A stretch of 64,000 bases of DNA from Viridothelium virens (taxonomy: Eukaryota; Ascomycota; Dothideomycetes; Trypetheliales; Trypetheliaceae), in assembly GCA_010094025.1 (NCBI GenBank), contig ML991783.1, positions 1 through 64,000 of the forward strand, given 5' to 3'. Numbering within the stretch: position 1 is the stretch's first letter; every line of letters begins with the position of its first letter. The notes below the pieces were generated by a model. It was given only the letters and a program-made list of their open reading frames with translations, made no database searches and had not been told where the DNA came from. Shown here piece by piece: positions 34,183 through 45,440 of the stretch. The position numbers and the translations under genes are program-made.

Positions 34183-34460
34183 TACTGGAAGAGGGACCTA
34201 GGGCCTAGGCTCTCTTAATCTGCGGTTCCGAAATTGACTTAGACAGAATGTACAGATTTGATATTGTATGATAGTCAACCGAGTTCTTGATGGAAGATTA
34301 AATGAATATTTTAGCTCCTTCAATTAAAGAGTGACGAGAATTGATATCCAAAGGAGACCGTGCCAGCAGCCTTGTTCGTGGAATTGGCAAACGATTTCCA
34401 GGGCTCCCGGATTCATATTGCCTCACGAAACACATGACAAGTTGCACACTACTTCACCAT

Positions 34461-34952
34461 CTATTTGATGTTGTGTGCAGTCTGCTTTGTGGCATGAACT
34501 AACTGACCTTCCTGGCTCGTTGGGCTCAAAGCTGAGCTGATACAGTAGCGATCGCCACTACATGGAGCACTTGCAAGTCCCGCTTGCCAGTAGAGGTAGT
34601 GATACAGACGGTTGGGTTTAACAACTGGTTGTTGGATCGTGAGAAGTTTATCGGAGATCAACGCTAATGAGTAAATGTAAGTTGGATTAGTTAGAATTCT
34701 AGATAAAGTGGTGCCTTCCTTCAGACTGAGGGAGACGAGGTGAATGCAGTCAGTAGTAAGCCATTTATACAAAGAAGCATTTGAAAGGAAAGGCAATCCT
34801 CGCACAGGCACAGTAGTGGTGTTTGTCATTTTGAGGCGGGTAAGGTAAGCTGCGAAACATTCATTTCCATCCAACAATGGTGATTTCTCTCGCTGGTGTT
34901 GTTGTCCGGTTCTGCCCTGTTGTCTTGAGCTGCCGGGAGGGCGTGACGTCAT
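34461..34952 (-). CDS. Hypothetical open frame, doubtful
   Basis: An ATG-initiated frame of 163 codons with a Gln/Arg/Ser-rich start and a leucine-rich middle (CIHLVSLSLKEGTTLSRIL). No domain, signal peptide or neighbouring exon was recognised. It could be part of the leucine-rich relic to its right, or chance. Confidence 0.2.
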   Translation of the reverse strand: MTSRPPGSSRQQGRTGQQHQREKSPLLDGNECFAAYLTRLKMTNTTTVPVRGLPFLSNASLYKWLTTDCIHLVSLSLKEGTTLSRILTNPTYIYSLALISDKLLTIQQPVVKPNRLYHYLYWQAGLASAPCSGDRYCISSALSPTSQEGQLVHATKQTAHNIK

Positions 34953-35599
34953 ACTAGGGGACAATCATGCATTAGGTATTATCCTACCTATTCATTGCGA
35001 CCTCTAAAGTCGAAAGGAGAATCCGATAGATTTCTTTGCTTCCCAAAAACCCAGTCAAGGCTGCCCCTGTCCGCAGTAGCTTAAGTCTTGACTTGACCTT
35101 TTCAAGAGCAACACGTATTACCTTTGAGTAAAGGCAATACACGTTTGTGGGACTTCTTGATTGTCATACTCCTTTCTTGCCCAATATTTCGATTTAGACA
35201 CAAGCGTCCTCAATTCTCGAAAGAGCAATGAGTAGCTGCTTATGGACAAATTTCAATGCTATCTGGTCTCTTCTATGTTCATAAGATTCAGCAGAATCTA
35301 ATCCTTTACACAGTAAGGCACATATGCTCCCGAGCGGTATGCTTACCAAACCATTGGTTAAATTTCGACTCGTCCTTCTGGTTTCCATACCCTGCGCCGA
35401 TTCCAAATCTGCCCGAGGAGCATCGAATGCTCAGAGGAGAGTTCCGATACGCGATTTGAGCAGATCGAAAACTACTCAGGACATATACCAGGGTGAATCA
35501 AGAAGTCTCGATCCCATCAGAGTGACTGGCATTTCGATCTCAATGTACCCCAAAAGTCCCATAGAGGTAGTTACATTTGCCATGTTGACATTATCTTCT

Positions 35600-36380
35600 C
35601 GCATTCCCTGATAAAGGCTCGTTAAATCTTACCTCAGCTCCTCTAGAGAAAGACAATTATTGATGTTTGCGTCCAAGAAGGTTGTTTCAGAGGCGATTGC
35701 TGTTTAGCAAGTATGATCCATCACGAGTTTGGCGTCTGTCATGACGACTTTGCTCAGAGGAAAAGCTCTCAATGCGGTCAGGCGTCGGTGTGGCCTCAGT
35801 CCTTCCAAGAAGCCTTCTACCTTGGAAGAATCTGGAGGCGAAGGCCGCGGTCGAAGATCTATCTGCTCTGATCGTGGTACGCACGCCTTATGCCAGCTCG
35901 AGGAGTAAGGGTGATAGGTTGCAAGAGATGGTAAAATCAACTTACCAGTGGATTTTCCCTATCTGTCCCAATGCTTCTGTTTATATTTACACACCCGTGT
36001 CCACATTGAGACTGCTGGCTGCTTGGAGAGTTCGCAGCAATACATCCCTCGAGCCGCGTTGGAAACAGGACAGTCCTCTACGTTTGTTTGCGAGCTCATC
36101 ATGTAAAGAAAACAACAAGGATAGCAACGTAATCATTGCTCTTTGACCCCAATTTTCGATACTCTATTCGTATTTATCCATCGAATGTCCCCAGTGTATC
36201 GGCATAATGTGGAATGATCCTTTACTCCTTGCAGGCTTTTGCTCCAATCTGCTGCTTTGGTCGTCTTTGTCACTGGTCTGTGGTTCAATCGGGGTTCATA
36301 TAGGGCAAGCAGGTTGATCGATGGTAAGGAGCGCGTGGCTACAAGTATTGGTGCTATCAGCATGAGGTCCACCGTAGTCG
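35600..36380 (-). pseudogene. Possible relic of a leucine-rich (F-box/LRR-like) gene
   Basis: Minus-strand pieces read as leucine-rich protein fragments: VDLMLIAPILVATRSLPSIN, GLRPHRRLTALRAFPLSKVV and NNCLSLEELR. Such phrases are common in fungal F-box proteins with degenerate leucine-rich repeats. The pieces lie in different frames, and the stop and frame changes between them are not all explained by introns. I treat this as a probable remnant; the family assignment is a guess. Confidence 0.25.
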
Positions 36381-37090
36381 ACCTAGCAAAGCCAGTAGAA
36401 GTCAGCAGAAGTCAGGCCATAGCTGCGCCGAAGTTACTGGAAGATATTCTTCAAAGCTCGATGAGACACCTTCATCCACTTCGATGTACCTTCGTTGAAA
36501 ATTCTTCAGCGTAGCGCGTAGAGATGGACCGCAAAGACGTGGTTAATCATACGGGACGTAGATGCGTAAGCTTCACGATACAAAGAGTGTCACGCAGGGT
36601 ATGAGTGGAAATGTAGTTTCATAGAGTGCAGAGACGGAACACAAAGACACGAGTATGGCTATAGAGAGCACCGAGAGTACCGAGAGTGTAATGACAACAA
36701 TGTGACAACCAGGGTGGCACGAGCAGAGAGGTGCGTGCCTGCTGTGTACGCCGACGGCGGAGGAAAGAGCCGCTACATCTTCATATCACTTCCAATTATT
36801 CATCCTCCCTGAAAATGGCATCGTCGACACGTAATTATTATGAACCGTTGCTCTCGAAAGCTGTCTCATCGAACTCAGTATACGAGGAGCTTCCAAAGGT
36901 TTTACCGCGAATTTCATCCAACTCTCAAACCTTTGAGAAATTCATCCTATGCTCATTCAGTATCACACACCTAGAGCTCTCTCGGACGCTTCTACACTCC
37001 GTACGGAGTGCCAAATCCCGGTTGCTTTCTTCAACAAATCTATTCCCGATTTTGAGAGGCTTTCACTCCATAGTTAGAGCGTAAACTATC

Positions 37091-38383
37091 ATGTCATCGT
37101 GCGTTTCATCGCCTTTTAATGCGATAATCAACTACGATGATGTTTACGTCGAACCTCTCATTCTCTCCGCTCTTCAGTCTCGTCTCCCACCAAATTCTTA
37201 CAAAGTGATCACGTCACTTTCAGACCACTCATTCCAAGATACCCCATGCCTTCAGTGGCGTTCGTACGAGAGTCTTGATTTCGATGTTGCACTCTCGAGC
37301 CCATCAACGTGTCTAATCAACTCCTACATATACCGTAAAGCAGTCACTCGGAAGCACTACCTCTCCACCACAATATCGAACTGGATAGTCAAGCACCCAA
37401 CCTCCTTATTGAAGCATCACTATAAGCCTACAGTGGTGTTCGAACTCGATTATGCTGAATTTTTGGACGATGCCTTAACTGAGGCCGATTCTTGGGACCT
37501 CCGCATGAGCATGAAGGCGAACCTGGCCAGGGAGGGGAACGATAGAGAATACTGGATCCTAAAACCTGGGATGAGTGATCGCGGGCAGGGGATCAGACTA
37601 TTTTCCACGGAGACAGATCTCATGTCCATTTTCGAAGGATGGGAGGCTGAACAGCCCGATTCTGATGAAGATGAAATTGACGAAAGCTTGTCCATGCAAG
37701 AAGATGCAAACGAGAAAGACTATTTAGTTGTCTCCGACCTCCGCCATTTTATCGCTCAGCCGTACATTTCTAACCCTCTCCTTCTAGCCTCTCTCTCTAA
37801 TCCGCCTCATAAATTTCACCTCCGTACCTACGTAGTCGCTGTCGGCGCTCTCAAAGTGTACATCTACCGTCCTCTACTCGCTTTATTCGCTGCATCCTCC
37901 TATCGACCGCCGTATGAATCTGACGAGCTCCAGCGACATCTCACAAATACCTGCCTGCAGACTGAAAGCGGCAGCGGGCGTGCTCACGACGGCAGCGTGC
38001 GCCTGTTCTGGGATCTTCCATCCTCCGTCCCCGGGCTCGGGTTGGATTGGAAAGATTTTGTATTCGACCAAATCTGCGCGGTGACAGCCGAGACCTTCAC
38101 TGCTGCCTCAAGGGAAATGGTAACGCATTTCCAGCCGCTTCCCTGTGCCTTCGAGATCTTTGGGTTGGACTTCCTGGTCGATCAGAGCGGACAAGCATGG
38201 TTATTGGAAGTTAATGCATTCCCCGATTTCAAACAAACGGGAGAGGACCTAAAAGACGTAGTACAGGGGCTATTTGAGGAGGTGATAGACGTAGCAGTAA
38301 AACCCTTTTTCGGGATCGAGGGGAAAGCGCCGACAATGGGGATGATGAGGCAGGTATTGAATCTGGATTTGGGAAGGCGATGA
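37091..38383 (+). CDS. Tubulin-tyrosine ligase-like (TTL) family protein
   Basis: Single exon, 430 aa. ATP-grasp-type amino acid ligase fold of the TTL family, related to the C-terminal part of yeast Pby1. Signatures: INYDDVYVEPLILSALQSRL at the start, REYWILKPGMSDRGQGIRLF (ATP-binding Lys and Gly-rich loop), RHFIAQPYI, KFHLRTYVVAVG, the ARHLTN-like QRHLTNTCLQ, and the metal-binding FGLDFLVDQSGQAWLLEVNAFPDF. An acidic insert of about 30 residues (DSDEDEIDESLS) separates the two ATP-grasp halves. In yeasts the relative is associated with P-bodies rather than tubulin, so the true substrate is unknown. A start at 37091 keeps the conserved N-terminus. Confidence 0.9.
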   Translation: MSSCVSSPFNAIINYDDVYVEPLILSALQSRLPPNSYKVITSLSDHSFQDTPCLQWRSYESLDFDVALSSPSTCLINSYIYRKAVTRKHYLSTTISNWIVKHPTSLLKHHYKPTVVFELDYAEFLDDALTEADSWDLRMSMKANLAREGNDREYWILKPGMSDRGQGIRLFSTETDLMSIFEGWEAEQPDSDEDEIDESLSMQEDANEKDYLVVSDLRHFIAQPYISNPLLLASLSNPPHKFHLRTYVVAVGALKVYIYRPLLALFAASSYRPPYESDELQRHLTNTCLQTESGSGRAHDGSVRLFWDLPSSVPGLGLDWKDFVFDQICAVTAETFTAASREMVTHFQPLPCAFEIFGLDFLVDQSGQAWLLEVNAFPDFKQTGEDLKDVVQGLFEEVIDVAVKPFFGIEGKAPTMGMMRQVLNLDLGRR

Positions 38384-38584
38384 GACATTGTAGAAGCAGT
38401 ATTTCGCCTGGTGTGGAATTGTACAGACTCGCCTATTCCCTAAACTAATTTGGGTTGTCCCTGCCATCTTTCCGAAACTCGCCCAGGCCGTCACCTATTG
38501 GTAGGATGCAGAATTCATCAAATGTCCACCACGAACCTCGCCAATTCATTTCCTATGAAGCCTTCAGCATCATTTGCCATGATA

Positions 38585-41109
38585 TCATATCCGCCCATTT
38601 GATGCCCCAGAGCCACCAAGTTGACTCTCATTCGCCCCATCCGGATAGAAGAAAGCAGCCAGCCTGTTCAATCCTGTTAGCAAACTTTTGTTTTCTTGTG
38701 GACTTTTCTTTCAGATGTGAGCACTCACGCAATAATCACATAAGCCGCAATCAGTAAACTCCCCTCCAGATAATTGCTCCTCCCATCCAGCACTAAGAAA
38801 TTCACTACAAATGCCGTCACAAACAGACTGATCGTCTCAAAGAGATTGAAATATAAGCTCATCGCCTTGCCCAAGATCCACCCAAGCAACACCACCAATG
38901 GCGTCACAAACAACGCAATCTGGATGCTGCTTCCGACTGCCACCCCAATCGCCAGGTCCATCTTATTCTTCGTCGCTACAGTCACAGCCGTAACGTGCTC
39001 CGCCGCGTTGCCCACGATAGGCAGGACGATGAGGCCAATGAAGGCTTGTGATACGGAGCTCGAGGCGGTCATAGCCGGAATCGCGTCGACGAGGAACTCA
39101 GCACACAGGGCCACGAGCCCGGTTGAGAGGAGTAACATCACAATCGCTGAAGTCCTGCTCAAGTGGGGAGCGTCTTCTTCCTCGGACGGGTAGTCAGGTC
39201 CAGTGCGTTCGCTCGCGGCACGGAGGACGCTTGCAGGGTTGGGCAAGGACATTGAGTTTATGGCAGGGGGTTGCGGGCGATTGAGACGATCAGGAAGGGA
39301 GTTGGTGCGACGAAGATTTGAGGAGCCGGGAATTGGCTTGTTGACCGGTCCAAGTGCAGGGGAAGTGCCAGGAGGAGGGGTGGTGAAGACAGTATTCGAA
39401 AGGACTTTGGGAAGCCCAGGGCGGAACGACTGACGATTGGAGAGTTGACGAATAGCTAGGTTTCGCCAAGCCGAAGAAGTCTCTGGCCCAGGGGTTGAAT
39501 TTTGTGGCTCGTCCACAAAGCCAACTTGACGCTGGGGAGACTCGTCGGGCGCAAAGTTATTATCGCCCGGTGTACCTTCTTTTTCGTTATGTTCCGTTGG
39601 CGGGCTCTTCATGGATTGCTTCCTGTGCTTTTTTTGCTTGTGCTTTCTCTTCTTCTTCTCCTGCATGGGACGGTCAATGGAGCGCACCGGAGATTTGGAA
39701 GATTCTCCAGCCTCTGTTTGAAAATCACGCACTCTCGGTTCGCTACGTCGCCGGGGAAGATTAGCATCAGTATCAGCTTCGTCGCCACTCATGATATCAC
39801 CAAGAGCAGCACGTGGAAAATGGCCATTTAAATGGCCGTTACCAGTTTTTGTGCCGCTCTCGAGACTTGTCTTGGTCATCTCTGCTCCAGGCGAACTTAC
39901 GACAGAAGGCGTATTGGTTGAGCTGGCGCTAGATTTGCGACGCCTTCGATTTCTGAAAGCTCGCTTGATTCGTTTGGCTGTTGTATGTGAACTAGATGAT
40001 CCGTCTGTATCGCTACCAGTTGAAGAATCAGAACTCTCCGAGGAAGTCTCCATGAGTTCCGCCAAGACGCCAGGATGGGATTCCTCATCGATAATCTTCT
40101 GCGGAGTGCTCTCGTACATGTAGGCGTGCGACTTGAGTTGGAAGAGCAAGTAGAGGACATAGACGAGCAAGAGAACCACACTGGTGCCACGGCTGATTTG
40201 AAGAACCTTTGAATCTGCGTCTCCCGTGTCATTGAAAGAAGCGTGGAAAGCAGTAGGCAGTAGAAGGCTCATGACACTGAGACTTAGAAGACAAGCACTC
40301 ATCTGAGTTACAGTGCTGTTGTATATCTTGAAAATGCGAATTAGCGACTGGAAAATTGAAGCTTAGCTGCGATGACTGTTTACCTGTTCACGAAAACGAA
40401 GACCTCCAAAGAGAAAAGCCATGCCGAGAATCAGGAGCAAGTTGGCTAAGATAGAGCCGAGCAACGATGCTTGCACGATCTGGATCTCATTCTTGACCAG
40501 CGCAATGATGAAGATAATCAGCTCGACAGCATTGCCGAAGCTTACATTCAACAACGCTCCCCACGTGTCACCAAGTCGACTTGCCACACTCTCAGTTGCA
40601 TGTGTCAAGATGCCGGCAAGCGGGATGACGGCTATGGCATTAAGCGCAAAGACGATAGAGGGATTAAGACCAGCCGCCTTTACAGCAATACCTGCAGGTA
40701 CGAAAACCAGAAGCAGATTGATCCAGCTTCTGGTCAAAGCCTCTCTGGTATGAGTGACGAAACGGACTGCTCCGTTCTTCAAACGAGTTGTGATTGCCAG
40801 CTCTTGCTGCTCTTCAGTTCCTACTTCAGGTGGTGGTGCAGGAGGAGGATTTTCTCCTGATGTATTGTCTGCAACGCTGTTGCCCGTGGGGTTTCCATCA
40901 TGATCGCCACTCTTCTCATTGTCGGAGCTTGAAATGGTATTGTGAAGGCACGCATCCTTCTGTATGGAAGCCGAGGAGGTGGATTGCTCGTTTCTCAGAG
41001 GTAGGATCGAGTGGTGCGCATCCGAACGGATACGGTCTAGGAAGCTCGGATTGTCAGTCTCTCCCATCGATGGTGGATTAGGTGAAGGAGTGAAGCAGGA
41101 AGTGAGCAT
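38585..41109 (-). CDS. Vacuolar Ca2+/H+ exchanger (CAX family)
   Basis: Cation/proton antiporter that loads Ca2+ into the vacuole (Vcx1/CAX type). Three exons, 40384-41109, 38729-40326 and 38585-38663, give about 800 aa. Two NCX-type repeats each carry the acidic motif: NVSFGNAVELIIFIIAL in the first and LPIVGNAAEHVTAVTVA in the second. Transmembrane helices cluster at about residues 100-310 and 630-785. Between them is a cytoplasmic loop of some 300 residues, rich in Ser, Arg and Lys (KRAFRNRRRRKSS; EKKKRKHKQKKHRKQ), much longer than in yeast Vcx1 (411 aa in total). The N-terminal 90 residues are polar. The start could be the next ATG at 41067. The short last exon restores the family's final helix and stop. 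Confidence 0.92.
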
Positions 41110-42185
41110 GTAGGGCAGGAGGTTATATATCGTAAGGCGCAGGCAGCTAGGCCGGGCCGACCTGAGGCTTAGCGCACAGGGACTGGGCAAGCCACGCCCG
41201 GAGAGTGAGGAGAGCAGCAAAAGAAAAACTTACGCATCTTGTGAAACGCTTCAAACGCACAGAATGTTACCAAGAACGAGCTTGTTGATCAACAGTTCTC
41301 GCGTTCCTTCCTACTTTCTAGAATGCAAACAAGCTTCGCACGTCATAGCATCATAACAAACCTGGTAACCTTGCCACGCTTGCCAAGACAAACCCAGCTC
41401 TTGGCGTTTCGCCTTGATTTCCACTTATCGAATTGAGGCTAAGTCCGCAACTCTAACTCAATGAAGTCTCGATTTTCTTTCCTAGTCCTTTGTCCTTCTC
41501 TATTCTGGGTATCAACACCATTGCTCACTCCCAAGTAAGTGATATTGCGATCTTTCACTGCCAACACTTGCTGAGCTTTATTCCGTTGTTCCTGTGGCCT
41601 TTCATAGATAGCCTCGAAAAGGCTATGCACCACAATTCCTCTACGCTCTAGTGACTTCAAGGCAGACAAAATTTCTCAGCGGAGCAAATTACTCCGTACT
41701 GGCTGCATCGTTTTTGGCTGTATGGTAGCCCAGCCAGTTCCTATTTTTTCCGCTCCTTTTTCTCAAATATGAAGATCTTCTACCTCGACATTTTTCCAGG
41801 GACTTAGGGAGGCCTTTTCATTAGATCTCTCCAATGCCATCAAAAGCCACAGACATATGGGCACGCGAATATTTTGTATTATCTTTCCCATTGGTTTAGA
41901 TTGTTGGATATGCATGTACCTATCTGGGTTTCGCTATTTGTAATGCCAACCATTGCCTTACCTAGCAGATAGATAATAAGTGAATGGATGAGTTTGTACG
42001 TCATGTGAGGCCCTGCCTAGTATACCTGACCGTGGTTGGATAAGGTAAATACAAGCTCGAGCTGCAGAAGAGTATTATATAATGTGTGAGACTCGGGTGA
42101 GCTTCGGCTACTCTAACTCTGTCCGCCCTCAATTCGAACAATCTCCTCGCTCCCATCCTAGGTTCTACTCACTCATAGCACAACC
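41110..42185. other. Intergenic (divergent promoters), no gene seen
   Basis: 1.1 kb between the exchanger and the transaldolase-like gene, which diverge. Short open frames only; no element recognised. Confidence 0.5.
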
Positions 42186-43201
42186 ATGGACAACTTATTT
42201 GACGAAGTCCGTGCAGTCTCTCAAATCAGTGCTTTCTCCCCCGGTCGCGAACTTCCCGAGGATCTTGGTGACTTCCAACATGCTATCGGGGATATTCAAG
42301 GCTCCTACGTGCATCTGCAACGCGAAGCGTACGGCGACATCAGAGCAAAAAGTGTCAGCGACGCTCACAAATATTCCAGCAAATTCCCAGAAGTATCTGT
42401 TGAGACTCTCGCGACAGAAATTGCTACCATTCGATTACTGAAATCGATCGCGGGACGCGTACAAGGCTATTTTCACCTCCCTACAAACCCGACGCAGTGC
42501 TTCAGCGTCGACCGCACAGTAGCAAACGCACGTCGCGTCTTGTATCTCTGTCGCAAATCAGGCATACACAGGTCAAGCATCGTCATTCGAATCTTTTCTA
42601 CCGTCGAAGGTTTCAAGGCGTGTGAGGAGCTATCCAAGCAGGACATCAAGACTTCTGCCATTGCTCCCGCCATGCTTGAGCAGGTCGCTAGAGCAGCCGA
42701 AGCGGGCTGTGCCTTCATAGCTCCGCCTTGTAGCGATTTTTGCGACGTTGACCGACAATATGATTTCAGACTGGTCACCGCTGCTCGTGACTATCTTGAG
42801 AAATTTGGCTACAGCTGTTCCGTACTCCCCGAAGGACCCTTCCATTTCGGCAGTGCCTTGGTTCTTATGGGTATGAAAAGCATAGCACTCGACCCGCTGG
42901 CTATGTGCGAACTGAAACATGTCACTCAATGGGATCGAAACTGGAAGTATTTCGGATACTTCGCTCAGATTGAGTTTCCTAACCTGGAAAAGCTGGTTTT
43001 CCAAGATGATGGAGACTACCAAACCAAGTTACTCAACCGCCCAAGTGGTGGAGGACCAGCCGTGGAGCTACCTACTTATACGGTAAACAGCATAATACGT
43101 CTCTTCTCTCGTACTATCACGGCTTACTCCTGTCTCAGTATATTCGGCACGCTTGTCAAGTGCAACAAGACTTTGAGAATTACATGAGGCAGTTCTGCTA
43201 G
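42186..43201 (+). CDS. Transaldolase-like protein lacking the Schiff-base lysine
   Basis: Two exons, 42186-43082 and 43139-43201, give 319 aa. The order of segments follows transaldolase: a helical N-terminus, IAGRVQGYFHL (GRVSTEVDARL in true enzymes), SVDRTVANARRVLYLCRKSGI, SIVIRIFSTVEGFKACEEL, then AEAGCAFIAPPCSDF (CAEA..LISPFVGR) and ARDYLEKFGY. The position of the Schiff-base lysine (LIKIASTWEG) is Arg135 here, the Glu after GRV is absent, and NLTLLFS is replaced by a different stretch. It is therefore unlikely to perform transaldol transfer and may be a pseudoenzyme or have a new activity. The intron before the C-terminal YIRHACQVQQDFENYMRQFC is well supported by frame. Confidence 0.8.
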
Positions 43202-44734
43202 GATATCCAGCGATGACCGGGACTACTTGTACAGATTGGCGTTCAGCGGGACGCATTTGCTTGGAGTTTGGGAAGAAAATGTTTCACCGATTGTTGACCT
43301 CTCTTGAAACTCTCGAATGGCAGCATCCCGAAACTGTGAAATTTTATCGTAGCATCGCAGGGTTCCCCATAGCCGCCACCTCCGCCAAAACTCCCCCATC
43401 AGCGCCAAAGTTCACGCACCTCACCAATTTTACCTATAAACTTACAGTCTCAATGGTTTTCTCGTTTTTCCACCCCCTTTACTGTCTGATTTAGAAATTA
43501 TGAAGCAATCCAACTCACTATTGTCTTTCTCTATTATCCACACCTAGTTTTTCTAAATTTTTAGAGAGTCGTGGGTGCTGCTCTGCGTAGCTGTACATAC
43601 GGAAAAACCTCAGTGGACTTGGAGATCCTCAATATAACTCTAATCTAATCTAATTTCTACTTTAATCTTTATGTGGGTGTCGCCTCTCTGCGCAGGTCTG
43701 GCTTGTCTATGAAGGTCCTGCCTCTCTACGCAGGTTTCACCTCTCTGCGCAGACCTCTCACCTTTGTACGGGTCTCGCACCTCTGTCTAAGCCTCACGCC
43801 TCTATGTAGGTCAATCTTGCCTCTGTGTAAGCCTCACCTCTCTGTAGGCCTTTTATCTCTACGCAGGCCTCTTATCTCTACATAGGTCTCTCACCTCTAC
43901 CTGGGTCTCACACCTTTATGTGGGTCAGTCTAACACCTCTATGTAGGTAGATCTTATACCTCTATATAGGTACGTCTCGCACCTCTGTGTAAATCTTACT
44001 ATTTTAAGGTAAGAGACCCATGCAGAGATGTGAGACTAACACAGAGGTGCAAGACTTACGCAGAGGTGCGAGACCTGCGCAGAGGTGCGAGGCCTATGTA
44101 GAGAGGGGAGACCTGCGCAGAGATAAGAGACCTACGTAAAGAAGCGAGGCCTGTCCAGAGAGGGGAGACCTGCGCAGGGATGAGAGGCCGACCCAGAGAG
44201 GTGAGACCTGTACAGAGATTGAAGTAGAGATCTCGGAGAGTAAGCTTAAAATCTTCAGTCAGTCTCAAATATTCCTAATAAGGCAATGGAAGTGGTAAAA
44301 ATATGTGAAGTAGTGAAATTGTAACTTCTCTAGTGGAGTTTACAATATCTCCTCGAAGAGTCGCGATAGAAGGATGGGTAAAGTTGGAAGCTGTACAGTA
44401 ATTAGGATATGATTATTGAGGGTTACCTGGATGACTTACTTATAATCTCAACCGCGACGGTCTCTGCATAAGGCATGTTCTTTTTGGTTGATGAAAACCT
44501 TCTAGGTATACACCCGGACTACAATTCCAGCAGTTGTGATGGGGTCTCGGCTTGTCGTTGAATCGCTCATATTGTGTTCACGAGCTGTCCCGCACTCGAC
44601 CACGACAGTTTGCGTGCCATATCCCCATCCAAGCAACACCAAGTAACCAGGTACAGTTCTGGATTTTGTGCGTAAACTTCCGCTTGTCATTGAAATGCCG
44701 TGTTTCATTCATTTATGAGCCATTATCTATCCTA
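43202..44734. other. Intergenic region holding the foldback-like repeat
   Basis: Between the transaldolase-like gene and did2. It contains the inverted minisatellite at 43660-44235. Frames on both strands of the arms encode the same Leu/Arg/Ser-rich peptide pattern and are shadows of the repeat. Confidence 0.6.
43660..44235. repeat. Foldback-like inverted array of an approx. 20-bp minisatellite
   Basis: The left arm (about 43660-43990) is a head-to-tail array of variable units such as CACCTCTGTGTAGGTCTCG. The right arm (about 44010-44235) is the same unit in the opposite direction, e.g. CGCAGAGGTGCGAGACCTG. A short spacer (TACTATTTTAAGGTAAG region) separates them. The outer ends also correspond: TCTACTTTAATCT on the left and, in reverse complement, CTACTTCAATCTC on the right. 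Long terminal inverted repeats made of tandem subrepeats are the hallmark of foldback elements. No transposase gene is inside, so this would be non-autonomous. An ordinary minisatellite that inverted is the alternative. Confidence 0.65.
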
Positions 44735-45440
44735 TCAACTCCTTAGTGCTCTTAATCTTTCCCCTAGACCATCTTCCTTTACCTCTTCCAAATTTGCTGC
44801 TGATGGTACCCTTTGTGCATCCATCTCCTGACTCATCTCTATGCCAGCCTCATCCGCAACTTGACTCATTAATCGATCCACGTCCTCCTGTGGGGTTCCT
44901 ACCGCAGTTGCGCTCGAAGTTGCATTCTCGTAGTATCCTGTCGCCACATCGAGATCCTCAAATTGCGTCTCAAAGCGATCCATGACTGCGCTGATCTTCT
45001 CCAGGTCCATCGTTTTCATAGCCGAATCCATGCCCTTTGTTACCCCAATCATTGAACTTGTGACTTGTCGCATAGTGACGGCAGTCTGCACTCTTGAAGC
45101 GACACTATCAACACGCGAGCCGAGGCGGAGAAGGTTGAGCTTTTGATTCTGCTTCGAGATTGCCGACTGAGCATGAATGCGCGCGACGTCTTGGTGGCCT
45201 TGGGAGAGTGCCTGAAGCGATAAGCGTGAGCGCCATTTGCTAATAGGATAGTTTCAATGAAGCAGTATAAGGTGTCACATACTTTTTTCAGCTTTGCCCT
45301 CTCTGCCTGCTCATCTTTGCCAGCCTTCTGGGCCTGCCTATTTAGCTGCTTGGTCGTGAACTAAATTGTAAGCGCAAGAAGCTCGAGAATTGAGTAGAGC
45401 GTACTTTAAGGTTAAACAAGGCTTTCTCCAAGCCCGACAT
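44735..45440 (-). CDS. did2: ESCRT-III-associated protein Did2/CHMP1
   Basis: Late ESCRT-III component that recruits and activates the AAA ATPase Vps4 at endosomes for membrane scission and filament disassembly. Three exons, 45405-45440, 45283-45360 and 44735-45211, give 196 aa, the usual CHMP1 length. The start [12 protein letters not shown], the basic first helices ([20 protein letters not shown]), [18 protein letters not shown] and [25 protein letters not shown] are highly typical. The acidic C-terminal half ends in [12 protein letters not shown], the MIT-interacting motif. The first coding exon is only 12 codons. An upstream in-frame extension without splicing is not needed. Confidence 0.96.

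Larger units (their letters stand above)
34183..37090. other. 2.9-kb gene-poor region with possible gene relics
   Basis: No intact gene is supported. A 163-codon minus-strand frame (34461-34952) and leucine-rich minus-strand pieces at about 35600-36380 are described separately. A plus-strand frame at 36731-37084 just before the tubulin-tyrosine-ligase-like gene has no domain and may be leader sequence. Confidence 0.4.

Noticed and set aside
37084-37091. Plus-strand frame 36731-37084 as an N-terminal part of the TTL-like protein
   Set aside because: It ends in a stop just before the TTL-like start, has no similarity to the family, and the TTL-like N-terminus is already complete.
43673-44268. 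Two similar 70-codon frames facing each other
   Set aside because: They are the same minisatellite units read from the two arms of the inverted repeat, not genes.
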